Positions 26,180 through 36,511 of a stretch of DNA of 64,000 nt are shown here, one piece after another. Origin of the DNA: Gp6-AA40 sp035293405 (GTDB taxonomy: Bacteria > Acidobacteriota > Vicinamibacteria > Vicinamibacterales > UBA2999); NCBI GenBank assembly GCA_035293405.1, contig DATDOE010000133.1, positions 1-64,000 on the forward strand, in the 5' to 3' direction. The notes beneath the pieces were generated by a model that saw only the letters and a list, made by a program, of their open reading frames with translations, made no database searches and was not told the DNA's origin. Numbering within the stretch: position 1 is the stretch's first letter; the number at the start of each line of letters is the position of its first letter. The position numbers and the translations under genes were made by a program.

Positions 26180-26642
26180 ACCACAGAGGACACGGAGGAC
26201 ACAGAGGTAGTCGTTTTTCTCGGAGGAGGGTAGACCATGCACGACGGACTTCACGCGACACTCACAGAACAGATCGTTGGATGCGCCATTGAGGTACATC
26301 GTCATCTTGGAGCCGGGCTGCTCGAATCGGCCTACGAAGCCGCTCTGTGTATCGAACTGCTTGAGAAGGGATTGCCATTCGAACGTCAACGTCAGGTTCC
26401 GCTGTACTACAAAGGCCGTCTGATCTCTGAGTACCGACCCGATCTAGTGGTTGACAGCGCCGTGGTCGTCGAGGTGAAGACTGTGCAGCGCCTTGAGCCC
26501 GTCCACATTGCGCAGGTCCTAACCTACCTGCGCATTACTGGAACAAGAGTCGGCCTTGTACTGAACTTCAACAGCGTGGTGCTGAGGCAGGGAATCCGGC
26601 GGGTGGTGCTGTGAAGCTCTGTGTTCTCTGTGTCCTCTGTGG
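26180..26642. mobile_element. Candidate repeat-flanked cassette carrying GxxExxY gene
   Basis: The left flank (26180-26207) reads CCACAGAGGACACGGAGGAC and continues ACAGAGG. The right flank (26617-26642) reads CTCTGTGTTCTCTGTGTCCT and continues CTGTGG. Its reverse complement matches the left over about 26 bases with three mismatches. Both are tandem nonamers of the type CACAGAGGA. They frame a single gene, so the unit looks like a small cassette. No transposase or target duplication is visible. Confidence 0.6.
26237..26614 (+). CDS. GxxExxY protein, PD-(D/E)XK nuclease superfamily
   Basis: A 125-residue member of the GxxExxY family, with the naming motif in GAGLLESAYEAAL (about residues 28-40). 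It has the nuclease-fold core: PDLVV, then VVEVKTV nine residues later, matching PD-(D/E)XK spacing, followed by the helix HIAQVLTYLRI. Nucleic-acid cleavage or binding is the expected activity, but family function is not established as far as I know. It lies 65 bases after the methyltransferase and is framed by inverted repeats, so it may be a passenger rather than part of the defence operon. Confidence 0.9.
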   Translation: MHDGLHATLTEQIVGCAIEVHRHLGAGLLESAYEAALCIELLEKGLPFERQRQVPLYYKGRLISEYRPDLVVDSAVVVEVKTVQRLEPVHIAQVLTYLRITGTRVGLVLNFNSVVLRQGIRRVVL

Positions 26643-26743
26643 CTAAACGTGAGGATGTGAGGTGTTGAGAGCAAGAGCTTGGCGAGAAGCGCGGGAGCGC
26701 GTCGCGCAGTGCGATGGCTCCCGCATATCCTTCGTGCAACTCT

Positions 26744-27406
26744 TCAGCGGCCGGGCTGCGGCACGATGCGGATGTACGGGCGCGGCGCCTTCCACCCCTG
26801 CGGATAGATCTTCTTCGCGTCATCGTCGGAAACCGAGCCGGCGATGATGACGTCTTCCCCCGGCTTCCAATTGACCGGCGTCGACACCTTGTGCGCCGCG
26901 GTGAGCTGCAGCGAGTCAATCACACGCAGCACTTCGTCGAAGTTCCGGCCGGTGGTCATCGGGTACACGATGATCAGCTTGATCTTCTTGTCTGGTCCGA
27001 CGACGAAGACGTTGCGGACCGTCTGGTTGTCCGCGGCGGTCCGTCCTTCCGATGACCCCTCGGTCGACGCCGGGAGCATGCCCCAGGCTTTCGAGATCGC
27101 CAGATCGGTGTCGCCGATCATCGGATAGTTCGGCGCGTGTCCCTGCGTCTCCTTGATGTCGTTCGCCCACTTCTTATGGTTCTCGACCGGGTCAACGCTG
27201 AGGCCGATGATCTTCGTGCTGCGCTTGTCGAACTCGGGTTTGAGCCGGGCCATGTAGCCCAACTCCGTGGTGCACACCGGCGTGAAGTCCTTGGGGTGCG
27301 AGAAGAGCACGCCCCAGGACCCGCCGAGCCACTCGTGAAAGCGAATACGGCCCTCGGTTGTCTCCGCGTCGAAGTCGGGGGCCACGTCGCCAAGCTGCAG
27401 TGCCAT
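26744..27406 (-). CDS. 1-Cys peroxiredoxin (Prx6 type)
   Basis: A 220-residue peroxide reductase with the peroxidatic cysteine in DFTPVCTTELGYMA (about residue 47) and the Prx6-type C-terminal extension (PVNWKPGEDVIIAG, PQGWKAPRPYIRIV). No resolving Cys equivalent is evident. It would detoxify hydrogen and organic peroxides in the cytoplasm. The start at 27406 is fixed by a GGAGG box with 5 bases spacing; the frame is open further upstream without such support. Confidence 0.94.
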   Translation of the reverse strand: MALQLGDVAPDFDAETTEGRIRFHEWLGGSWGVLFSHPKDFTPVCTTELGYMARLKPEFDKRSTKIIGLSVDPVENHKKWANDIKETQGHAPNYPMIGDTDLAISKAWGMLPASTEGSSEGRTAADNQTVRNVFVVGPDKKIKLIIVYPMTTGRNFDEVLRVIDSLQLTAAHKVSTPVNWKPGEDVIIAGSVSDDDAKKIYPQGWKAPRPYIRIVPQPGR

Positions 27407-27604
27407 GCCATCCTCCAATTGTGTTACGACCCCGCAAAGGGGGATCACCTGCGGCCCGCGGCGCGCGGCCGCGGACAGAGGCTTGGGTCGAAGTCGATCC
27501 TAGTGGCGAAGCTCCAAGCGTCCAAGGAGAAAGCTTGCCACTCCACGCGCCGGACTTATCACCATGACAATCCTGACGTACGCTCATCCAGGAGGCGTTC
27601 CCCG

Positions 27605-28360
27605 ATGACACGTCTGATATACGGGCTGTTGGCTCTGGCTGCCCTGGTGATCGGCAGTCAGGACGCGGCCGGGCAGGCACGTACCGTTAGACTCGCCAGC
27701 GCCACGTTGGGTGCCGACCGGATCTTCGCGGTCCTGTTGCCCTCGGGCTATGCCGAGTCGGAGCAGCGATATCCGGTGGTTTATCTGTTCCACGGCGGCG
27801 GACAGGACCACACGGCCTTCATGGCTCGGACCGGTTTTACGCCAATGGCACGCCGGCACGACGTGATCGTCGTCATGCCGGCCGCCGACCGCAACTACAG
27901 CGGGCTGGGCGCCGAGGGGCAGCGGCGTTTCAACGACTTCGTGGCCTCCGAGCTCGTCGACTACGTGGATTCGCACTACCGCACGATTGCCACGCCCGAG
28001 GGACGCGCGATCGCCGGCCTGTCGATGGGAGGGGGCATCGCCGCGATGACCGCCCTGCAGCATCCACGGCGTTTCGGCATGGTGGGCGCCTTCAGCGCGG
28101 CGTTGCACGGGGATCTGGAGACCGCGGTTCGGGACGCCGGCGGGTCACCCACCTACTTCTACGTCTCATGCGGAACGAGCGATTCGCTCGTCACCGCGAG
28201 CCGGCAGTTCGTCGCGCGGCTCGCCGAACACAAGCTCGGTCATGAGTTTCGTGAGATCGCCGGCGGGGAGCATGCGTGGAACGTCTGGGATCCCGAAATC
28301 GCCACGTTCTTCGACCTGCTCTTCACGCGCGCGCCGTGGCACGCCGCTGCTCAGCGCTGA
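27605..28360 (+). CDS. Secreted esterase of the feruloyl esterase / esterase D family
   Basis: An alpha/beta hydrolase of 251 residues with an N-terminal signal peptide (about 1-25). Oxyanion and nucleophile regions are visible: YLFHGGGQDHTAF and GLSMGGGIA (nucleophile Ser about 138), with a late Asp region SCGTSD and His in GGEHAWNVW. This is the Fes/IroE-like or xylan-associated esterase pattern; the ester substrate is unknown. Start is ATG at 27605, since upstream coding potential in frame lies antisense to the peroxiredoxin. It converges with and overlaps the HAD gene by 10 bases. Confidence 0.88.
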   Translation: MTRLIYGLLALAALVIGSQDAAGQARTVRLASATLGADRIFAVLLPSGYAESEQRYPVVYLFHGGGQDHTAFMARTGFTPMARRHDVIVVMPAADRNYSGLGAEGQRRFNDFVASELVDYVDSHYRTIATPEGRAIAGLSMGGGIAAMTALQHPRRFGMVGAFSAALHGDLETAVRDAGGSPTYFYVSCGTSDSLVTASRQFVARLAEHKLGHEFREIAGGEHAWNVWDPEIATFFDLLFTRAPWHAAAQR

Positions 28361-29250
28361 AGCACGAACCGCTCGATCGCCTGCGCGAGGCCGGCGTCGT
28401 TCTGATGACCGGTGACGAACCGCCCGCTGGTCTTCAACTCGTCAACCGCGTTGCCCATCACGACAGGGGTGCCGGCGAACTCGAGCATCTCCACATCGTT
28501 GAAGTTGTCGCCCACCGCCATGACCTCGTCGCGCGTGAGCCCGAGCTGCTGGGCGCGCCACGCCAGGGCATGCCCTTTCGTGGCATCGGGCGCGGTCACG
28601 TCCACGAGCGAGAAGTCGCGATGGATGTACTCGGTCATGAGGACGGAGAACTGCGGGCCGCCTGAAGGCGGCCCCCACGTCGGCGGCTCCATCGGCGGCC
28701 CCCACGTCATACCCGAGCGCGATTGCTGCATGACACCCCGCAGTGCAACCGCGAGCGGGCGCATCGCCTCGACCCCTCCGTTGAACATCACCTGAATCGG
28801 ATCTTCGGTGAGCGCATCCTCGAGCGGCACTGACTGCGCGATGTGCGAGTGGTTGCGCGACCAGTAACGCTGCCGTCCGGGATGCTCCCAGTCCATCGTT
28901 TCGAAGACCACCTGCCGATCCGCATCGCGATCGAAGACGAGCGCCGCCGAGTCGCGATGCTGACGAGTCGAGTGCAGCACGCGTCTCGCGACCCGGCGAT
29001 CCAACAGCCTGCGAGCGAGCGTTGAGCCATCGGTCGAGCGCTCCACGGCGCCGTTGCTCACGATCAGCGAAATGGACGAGGGCAGCGTGTCGGCGACGGG
29101 GCGCACGAAGGGATAGCTGCGGCCGGTCACCAGCGCCACGTGGACGCCGATCTCGACCGCCTGATGAATGGCCGCGCGATTGGCGTCTGGGAGTCGTCCG
29201 TCACTGTCGAGGAGCGTGCCGTCGACGTCGATGCCAATCAGTCGAATCAT
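28351..29250 (-). CDS. Cof-type HAD-IIB hydrolase
   Basis: A 299-residue phosphatase of the HAD superfamily: DVDGTLLDSDG (motif I, residues 8-18), SNGA (motif II), DATKGHAL (Lys) and GDNFNDVEML (motif IV). The cap domain contains an odd Trp/Pro-rich insertion with TWGPP twice, encoded by a short direct repeat of GGCGGCCCCCACGTC. It would dephosphorylate small metabolites. It is divergent from sucA. The last ten bases TCAGCGCTGA are a palindrome shared with the convergent esterase gene. Confidence 0.9.
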   Translation of the reverse strand: MIRLIGIDVDGTLLDSDGRLPDANRAAIHQAVEIGVHVALVTGRSYPFVRPVADTLPSSISLIVSNGAVERSTDGSTLARRLLDRRVARRVLHSTRQHRDSAALVFDRDADRQVVFETMDWEHPGRQRYWSRNHSHIAQSVPLEDALTEDPIQVMFNGGVEAMRPLAVALRGVMQQSRSGMTWGPPMEPPTWGPPSGGPQFSVLMTEYIHRDFSLVDVTAPDATKGHALAWRAQQLGLTRDEVMAVGDNFNDVEMLEFAGTPVVMGNAVDELKTSGRFVTGHQNDAGLAQAIERFVLQR

Positions 29251-29313
29251 GAGCCATTCCGTGGTCCGGACAATTCTGTTCCGTGTGCGCCGGCAGGGTA
29301 GGATAGAAAGGTT

Positions 29314-32133
29314 ATGACATTGGGGCCGTTCGGGGGAGTGAACAGCGGGTACGTGCTGGAGCTGTACGAGCGCTACCGGCAGAACCCCGACTCCGTCGAT
29401 CCCGAGACCCGCAAGGCGTTCGAGTCGTGGGCGCCGATCGACATCGACGCCACGCCGAGCGCCGGTGGTCAGGCGACAACCGACGTCCATGTGATCGTCG
29501 GCGCCGCCAACCTCGCCGAATCCATTCGCCGTTACGGGCACCTGGCGGCACAACTCGATCCCCTTGGCTCGGCTCCGATCGGCGATCCGTCGCTCTCACC
29601 GGGTGCGCACGGCATCACCGACGATGACCTGAAGAAGCTTCCGGCATCGCTCGTCGGTGGCCCGGTCGCCGAGTCTTCCTCGAATGCCTTTGCGGCGATC
29701 GAGACACTGCGTCGCGTCTATTGTTCGACCACTGGTTTCGACTACTCACATGTGTTCGTGCCCGAAGAGCGCGTCTGGCTGCGGCACGCTGTGGAGTCGG
29801 GACGGTTCCTGCCGCACATGGATCCCTCGAGCATGGAAGCGCTGCTCGATCGGATCACGCAGGTCGAGGTCTTCGAGAAGTTTCTGCACCGCACGTTTCC
29901 CGGCAAGACCCGCTTCTCGATCGAAGGCGTGGACATGCTGGTGCCGATCCTCGACGCGATCATCGCCGGCGCGGCCAACCAGGGCGCCCGCCACACGATC
30001 ATGGGGATGGCCCATCGCGGACGCTTGAACGTCCTCGCGCACATCCTCGAGAAGCCGTACACGCAGATCCTCGCCGAGTTCAAGGATCCCGTCGCCGCGC
30101 GGACATTGCGTATCGATCTCGGGTGGATGGGCGACGTCAAGTACCACGCCGGCGCCAGCACGACGGCCCCGCACGGGCAGACCTACGTGACCATGCCTCC
30201 GAATCCGAGCCACCTGGAGGCGGTGGATCCCGTCGTCGTCGGCATGGCCCGCGCCGCCGGCACGGACACCGACGCGGCAGGCCCGCCCCGATTCGACGGC
30301 GCCATCACGCTGCCGATCCTCATCCACGGCGATGCGTCATTCCCCGGCCAGGGCATCGTGGCCGAGACGCTGAACCTGTCGCGGCTGGCCGGATACGACA
30401 CCGCCGGCACGATTCACATCATCGCCAACAACCAGCTGGGATTCACGGCGACGCCGGACGAGTCCTACAGCACGAGCTATGCGAGCGGCCTGGCGCGCGG
30501 GTTCAAGATTCCCATCGTCCACGTCAACGCCGACGATCCGGTGGCCTGCCTGGAAGCCGCGCGTCTCGCGTGGGAGTATCGCGCGCGCTTCCATCTGGAC
30601 TTCCTGATCGATCTCATCGGATACCGGCGCTTCGGGCACAACGAAGGCGATGAGCCGGCGTTCACGCAGCCGTTGATGTACAAGGCAGTGGCTACGCATC
30701 CAACGGTGCGACAGATCTTCGCCACGCTGCTCGCCGAAAAGGGGGCGATCGCGCGAGACACCGCGGACGCGCTCGTGAAGAAGTACTTCACGGTGCTGGA
30801 GAAGGCGCTGGCGTCGCTCGAGCCGGAAGAGGACTACGTGGCGCCAGTCTCGGAGCCCGCGCCGCCAGGCGTGGCGGCGAAGACCGAGACCGCGGTGCCG
30901 GTGTCACGCCTGCGCGAGATCAACGCCGGCCTGCTCGCGGCGCCTCCAGGATTCACGTTCCACAAGAAGCTGGAACGCGGGCGTGAGCGCCGGAAAGAGC
31001 TGCTCACCAACCCGCTGGAGCGAACGATCGACTGGGCGGCTGCGGAGGAACTGGCGTTCGCCACGATTCTGGCCGAGGGCATTCCGATCCGGCTCACGGG
31101 TGAAGACGTCGAACGCGGCACCTTCAGCCATCGTCACGCCGTGTTCCATGACTCCGAGAACGGCCAGCGGTTCGTGCCGTTGCAGTCATTCGCGCAGGCG
31201 CGCGCCGCGTTCGAGATCCACAACAGCCCGCTCAGCGAGAACGGCACCGTCGGCTTCGAGTTCGGCTACAACATCCAGGAGCCCGGCCGGCTGGTCGTCT
31301 GGGAAGCGCAGTACGGCGACTTCATCAACGGCGCACAGGTGATCCTCGACCAGTTCGTCACCTCCGCCCGCGCCAAGTGGGGACTGCAGCCGTCGCTCGT
31401 CTTCCTGCTCCCGCACGGATACGAAGGACAGGGACCGGAGCATTCGAGCGCCAGGCCCGAGCGCATTCTGCAGGCCGCGGCCAACATCAACCTGCGTCTC
31501 GTGAACTGCACGACCGCGGCGCAGTACTTCCACCTGCTGCGACGGCAGGCCAGGCTGCTCACCCGCGATCCGCTGCCGCTCTTCGTCCTCACGCCCAAGA
31601 GCCTCCTGCGCAACCCGATCATCGCCTCGGCGGCTGTCGAGCTCGAAGAGGGGCGGTTCCAGTCCGTCCTCAACGATGAGGAAGCGCGCGGGCGCGCGAA
31701 CGGCGTCAGGCGCATCGTGCTGTGCAGCGGCAAGGTCTACGTCGATCTGCTCGGCAGCGAGCACCGGAAGTCATCGACCGATGTCGCCATCTGCCGCGTG
31801 GAGCAGCTTGCGCCGTTCCCGAGTGTCGCGCTGCGTGCGGTGTTGGACGACTACCCTGAAGTCCGCGACATCGTCTGGCTTCAGGAGGAGCCCGAGAACG
31901 TGGGGGCGTGGGACTTCATGCGCCCGCTGCTCGAAGAGTTGATCGGCGATCGCTGTCCGCTGCGCTACGTCGGTCGGGCGCGGAGTGCCAGCCCGTCGGA
32001 GGGGTCGAGCGCATGGCACCAGCTCAATCAGCGCGCGATCGTGGAGCGGGCGTTCGATCTCGACAGCCACGCGACCGCGTCGCCAGAGGTTCTCTCAAAG
32101 CCGGCCCGGAGCCTGACCGGCTCCAAGCGGTGA
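29314..32133 (+). CDS. sucA: 2-oxoglutarate dehydrogenase E1 component
   Basis: Thiamine-diphosphate E1 of the TCA cycle, converting 2-oxoglutarate and passing the succinyl group to SucB lipoate. The 939-residue length and motifs fit: N-terminal SGYVLELYERYRQNP, GMAHRGRLNVLAHIL, IHGDASFPGQGIVAETLNLS, then the GHNEGDEPAFTQP ThDP/Mg site, and the transketolase-like second half with SFVSVREQ replaced by LPHGYEGQGPEHSS. Start ATG 29314 has AAAGG directly upstream. sucB follows after 9 bases. Confidence 0.96.
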   Translation: MTLGPFGGVNSGYVLELYERYRQNPDSVDPETRKAFESWAPIDIDATPSAGGQATTDVHVIVGAANLAESIRRYGHLAAQLDPLGSAPIGDPSLSPGAHGITDDDLKKLPASLVGGPVAESSSNAFAAIETLRRVYCSTTGFDYSHVFVPEERVWLRHAVESGRFLPHMDPSSMEALLDRITQVEVFEKFLHRTFPGKTRFSIEGVDMLVPILDAIIAGAANQGARHTIMGMAHRGRLNVLAHILEKPYTQILAEFKDPVAARTLRIDLGWMGDVKYHAGASTTAPHGQTYVTMPPNPSHLEAVDPVVVGMARAAGTDTDAAGPPRFDGAITLPILIHGDASFPGQGIVAETLNLSRLAGYDTAGTIHIIANNQLGFTATPDESYSTSYASGLARGFKIPIVHVNADDPVACLEAARLAWEYRARFHLDFLIDLIGYRRFGHNEGDEPAFTQPLMYKAVATHPTVRQIFATLLAEKGAIARDTADALVKKYFTVLEKALASLEPEEDYVAPVSEPAPPGVAAKTETAVPVSRLREINAGLLAAPPGFTFHKKLERGRERRKELLTNPLERTIDWAAAEELAFATILAEGIPIRLTGEDVERGTFSHRHAVFHDSENGQRFVPLQSFAQARAAFEIHNSPLSENGTVGFEFGYNIQEPGRLVVWEAQYGDFINGAQVILDQFVTSARAKWGLQPSLVFLLPHGYEGQGPEHSSARPERILQAAANINLRLVNCTTAAQYFHLLRRQARLLTRDPLPLFVLTPKSLLRNPIIASAAVELEEGRFQSVLNDEEARGRANGVRRIVLCSGKVYVDLLGSEHRKSSTDVAICRVEQLAPFPSVALRAVLDDYPEVRDIVWLQEEPENVGAWDFMRPLLEELIGDRCPLRYVGRARSASPSEGSSAWHQLNQRAIVERAFDLDSHATASPEVLSKPARSLTGSKR

Positions 32134-32142
32134 CGTCTGTCT

Positions 32143-33270
32143 ATGTCCAATATCGTCGTTCCTGAGCTTGGAGAATCGGTCGTCGAGGCGCGTGTCGCGC
32201 GCTGGCTCAAGAAAGCCGGCGACCGCGTCGAGGTTGGCGAGCCGATCGTCGAGCTGGAGACCGAGAAGATCGATCTCGAAGTCAACGCCGAGAAGCCGGG
32301 CGTCATCAGCAGCATCGCGCGCAAGGAAGGCGATGACGTCAAGATTGGCGAGGTTCTCGGCGTCATCGATGAGAACGCCGCCGGCGCCGCGGCATCACCC
32401 GCCACCGCACCGGCCGACGGAAGCCCCATCGCACCGACACGCGAAGCCACCGTCGCACCGACGACAAACAAAGTCGCACCGACCAGCGACAGAGGGATCG
32501 CACCCGCCAGCGGGAGCCCTGTCGCACCGGCCAGCGCGAGACCCGTCGCACCGACTCGCCCGTCCGGGGATCGCACGGAAGAGCGCGTGCGCCTGACCAA
32601 GCGCCGCCAGACGATTGCGCGGCGGCTGGTCGAGGCGCAGCACACGGCCGCGATGCTCACGACGTTCAACGAGGCTGACATGACGGCGGTCATGGCCCTC
32701 CGCGAGCGCCGGAAAGAGTCGTTCAAGAAGGAGTTCGGCGTCAGCCTCGGCATCGCGTCGTTCTTCGTGAAGGCGAGTATCGCCGCGTTGCGCGCCTTCC
32801 CCGCGCTCAACGCCGAGATCCAGGGCGACGAGATCGTCTACAAGCACTACTTCGACATCGGGATGGCCGTCGGCGCCGAGGGTGGGCTCGTGGTGCCGGT
32901 CCTGCGCGACGCCGACCGGATGTCGTTTCCGCAGCTCGAGCAGGCCATCCGCGACTTCGCGAAGCGTGCCGGTGACGGATCACTGACCCTCGAGGATCTT
33001 CGCGGCGGCACGTTCACCATCACCAACGGCGGCGTCTTCGGATCGCTCTTGAGCACGCCGATCCTCAATCCTCCGCAGGTGGGTATTCTGGGCCTGCACA
33101 AGATTCAGGACCGGGTCGTGCCGTTGCACCGACAGCCCGTCATTCGCCCGATGATGTACCTGGCACTGTCGTACGATCACCGAATCGTAGACGGCCGCGA
33201 GGCGGTCCAGTTCCTGGCCAAGGTCAAGGACTACATCGAAGACCCGGGCAACCTCTTGCTGGAAGCATGA
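32143..33270 (+). CDS. sucB: 2-oxoglutarate dehydrogenase E2 component lacking the subunit-binding domain
   Basis: Dihydrolipoamide succinyltransferase of 375 residues. The lipoyl domain (1-77) has the lipoylated Lys in ETEKIDLEV, and the catalytic domain (about 145-375) has VRLTKRRQTIARRL at its front and DHRIVDG at its end. The usual peripheral subunit-binding domain between them is missing: residues 90-140 are a repetitive linker with six VAPT/IAPA blocks. Family members are normally about 400-420 residues. The gene overlaps the FKBP gene by ATGA. How it binds E3 without the missing domain is unclear. Confidence 0.93.
   Translation: MSNIVVPELGESVVEARVARWLKKAGDRVEVGEPIVELETEKIDLEVNAEKPGVISSIARKEGDDVKIGEVLGVIDENAAGAAASPATAPADGSPIAPTREATVAPTTNKVAPTSDRGIAPASGSPVAPASARPVAPTRPSGDRTEERVRLTKRRQTIARRLVEAQHTAAMLTTFNEADMTAVMALRERRKESFKKEFGVSLGIASFFVKASIAALRAFPALNAEIQGDEIVYKHYFDIGMAVGAEGGLVVPVLRDADRMSFPQLEQAIRDFAKRAGDGSLTLEDLRGGTFTITNGGVFGSLLSTPILNPPQVGILGLHKIQDRVVPLHRQPVIRPMMYLALSYDHRIVDGREAVQFLAKVKDYIEDPGNLLLEA
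32428..32570 (+). repeat. 24-base minisatellite in the sucB linker
   Basis: Six tandem copies of a roughly 24-base unit beginning GTCGCACCGAC (one copy of 21) encode the VAPT-rich linker of SucB exactly where a subunit-binding domain is normally found. Unit length is a multiple of three, so copy-number change keeps the frame. Confidence 0.85.
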
Positions 33271-34073
33271 TGCGTATCCTGTCCACTATTCTTTTCGTTG
33301 CGCTACTGACGACAACCGCCTGGGCACAGGCGCCGGCCGACATTCCCGCGCCGGCGGATCTGCTGGGGCCACCATCGGACGCCGTGAAGAGCGCCACCGG
33401 CCTGATTTCCAAGGCCATCAAGCCCGGCACCGGCGCCGACAAGCCGATTCGCACCGACGTAGTCTCGGTGGACTACACCGGCTGGAGAAGCGACGGGGTG
33501 ATGTACGACAGCTCGGTCGTGCGCGGCAAGCCGTCGACGTTTCCGCTCGATCGGGTGATGGCCGGTTGGCGGGAGTGCGTCATGCTGATGACGGTCGGCG
33601 AGACCCGTCGCTGCTGGGTGCCGCAGGACCTCGCCTACCGCGGCCAGACCGGGCGTCCTCTCGGCACGGTGGTGTTCGACATCGAGCTGCTCGACATGCG
33701 GCCGTCACCGCTGATTCCGCCCACCGACGTCAAAGCACCTCCCGAGGATGCTCATCGAACGCCCAGTGGGCTCGCCTACAAAACGATTCGCGCCGGGACT
33801 GGCATACGCCGCCCGAGTGCTTTCTCGGAGGTCAGCGTCCACTACACGGGCTGGACCACCGAAGGCAAGATGTTCGACAGCTCGGTCACGCGCGGCCAGC
33901 CGATAAACATGCGCCTTGACGGCGTGATCAAGGGCTGGACCGAGGGCGTGCCGCTGATGGTCGAGGGCGAACGCACGCGCTTCTGGATTCCCGAGAACCT
34001 GGCCTACGAGGGCAAAGGCGAGGGCCCGCGCGGAATGCTCGTCTTCGACATCGAGCTGGTGAAGATTCAGTAA
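33267..34073 (+). CDS. Secreted peptidyl-prolyl isomerase with two FKBP domains
   Basis: A 268-residue periplasmic folding factor. A signal peptide (1-21) precedes two FKBP domains (about 45-145 and 165-268). Each has the family core: DYTGWRSDGVMYDSS and AGWRECV in the first, HYTGWTTEGKMFDSS and KGWTEGV in the second, each ending in a VFDIELL-type strand. The second copy is closer to consensus; the first has Cys at two unusual places. The start overlaps the sucB stop. Confidence 0.93.
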   Translation: MMRILSTILFVALLTTTAWAQAPADIPAPADLLGPPSDAVKSATGLISKAIKPGTGADKPIRTDVVSVDYTGWRSDGVMYDSSVVRGKPSTFPLDRVMAGWRECVMLMTVGETRRCWVPQDLAYRGQTGRPLGTVVFDIELLDMRPSPLIPPTDVKAPPEDAHRTPSGLAYKTIRAGTGIRRPSAFSEVSVHYTGWTTEGKMFDSSVTRGQPINMRLDGVIKGWTEGVPLMVEGERTRFWIPENLAYEGKGEGPRGMLVFDIELVKIQ

Positions 34074-34091
34074 GGATCCAGGACCTCCGCC

Positions 34092-34388
34092 GTGGTCTTC
34101 ACCAAGCGGCTGCGTGACGGAATTCGACGAGGCGAGATCACCTGCAGCGTCCGGATCTGGCTGCGTCCCCGCGTCACGGTCGGTGGCCGCTACCGTGTGG
34201 ATGACACCGGCGAGATCGTCGTCGACTCGATCGAATCGATTGGCTTCCCGGACATTACTCCGGAGCTCGCGAGAGCCTCGGGGTTCGAGGGCGTCATCGA
34301 TCTCCTCAAGACCGCGAGACATGGCCGCGGCGATAACATCTACCTGATCCGGTTCCACTACATTCCTTCAGGATCGAAACGAACATGA
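34092..34388 (+). CDS. ASCH/PUA-like domain protein
   Basis: A 98-residue protein resembling small ASCH domains, which are RNA-binding-like folds: it has TCSVRIWLRPRVTVGGRYRV, GEIVVDSIESI and a final strand YLIRFHYI. Assignment is by pattern only. Start GTG at 34092, 18 bases after the FKBP gene. The stop overlaps the next start by ATGA. Confidence 0.62.
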   Translation: MVFTKRLRDGIRRGEITCSVRIWLRPRVTVGGRYRVDDTGEIVVDSIESIGFPDITPELARASGFEGVIDLLKTARHGRGDNIYLIRFHYIPSGSKRT

Positions 34389-34846
34389 ACGCTTTCAGCA
34401 TCATCGCGGTCGCCGCGTCTCTGTTGCTGGCGCCAGCGCCCTCCTCGGCTCAGGGCACCGGAGGGCTATCACCGGAGGATGTGCGACAGATCAACGCAGT
34501 CAGTGAGAGCTTCAGCAAGGCGGTGATTGGCAAGGACTGGAAGGCCGCCGCCGCGCTCTACACCGTCGACGGGGTTCTCTATCCTCCGGACGAGGCGGCC
34601 GTCAGAGGGCGAACGGCCATCGAGATCTGCCTCGCCGTCCTCCCCCCGCTCGCGGACTTGAAGCTGCGGAGCACGAAGGTCGAGGGACGCGACGATCTCG
34701 CGTACGTTCAGGGGACCTACACGATGACGATTGCCGGCGACGGCACGGCGCCACCGGCGCAGGAATCAGGCTACTACCTGGAGATCCGCCGCCGGCAGCC
34801 GGACGGGCGGTGGCTGATTGCGGTCCACATGCTCCATCCACACTGA
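34385..34846 (+). CDS. Secreted SnoaL/DUF4440-like protein
   Basis: A 153-residue exported protein with a signal peptide (1-22) and a cone-shaped NTF2-like fold: INAVSESFSKAVIGKDWKAA, ALYTVDGVLYPPDEAAVRG, and a C-terminal strand set ending DGRWLIAVHMLHPH. Members bind or isomerise small molecules, but no catalytic pair is clear. Last gene of the sucA transcript direction; it stops 2 bases from the convergent pruA stop. Confidence 0.82.
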   Translation: MNAFSIIAVAASLLLAPAPSSAQGTGGLSPEDVRQINAVSESFSKAVIGKDWKAAAALYTVDGVLYPPDEAAVRGRTAIEICLAVLPPLADLKLRSTKVEGRDDLAYVQGTYTMTIAGDGTAPPAQESGYYLEIRRRQPDGRWLIAVHMLHPH

Positions 34847-34848
34847 CC

Positions 34849-36480
<1,632 letters not shown>

Positions 36481-36483
36481 CTA

Positions 36484-36511
36484 ATTCAAAATTCAAAATT
36501 CAAAATTCAAA
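36484..36511 (+). repeat. Heptamer array, unit ATTCAAA (left arm)
   Basis: Four exact ATTCAAA units. It encodes, on the minus strand, the last residues (FLNFEF) of the four-helix-bundle protein. The matching inverted arm is at 37025-37057. Confidence 0.88.

Noticed and set aside
26691..26724. Hairpin GCGGGAGC / GCTCCCGC as terminator of the peroxiredoxin gene
   Set aside because: The stem is real but the loop is 18 bases and no U-tract follows on either strand.
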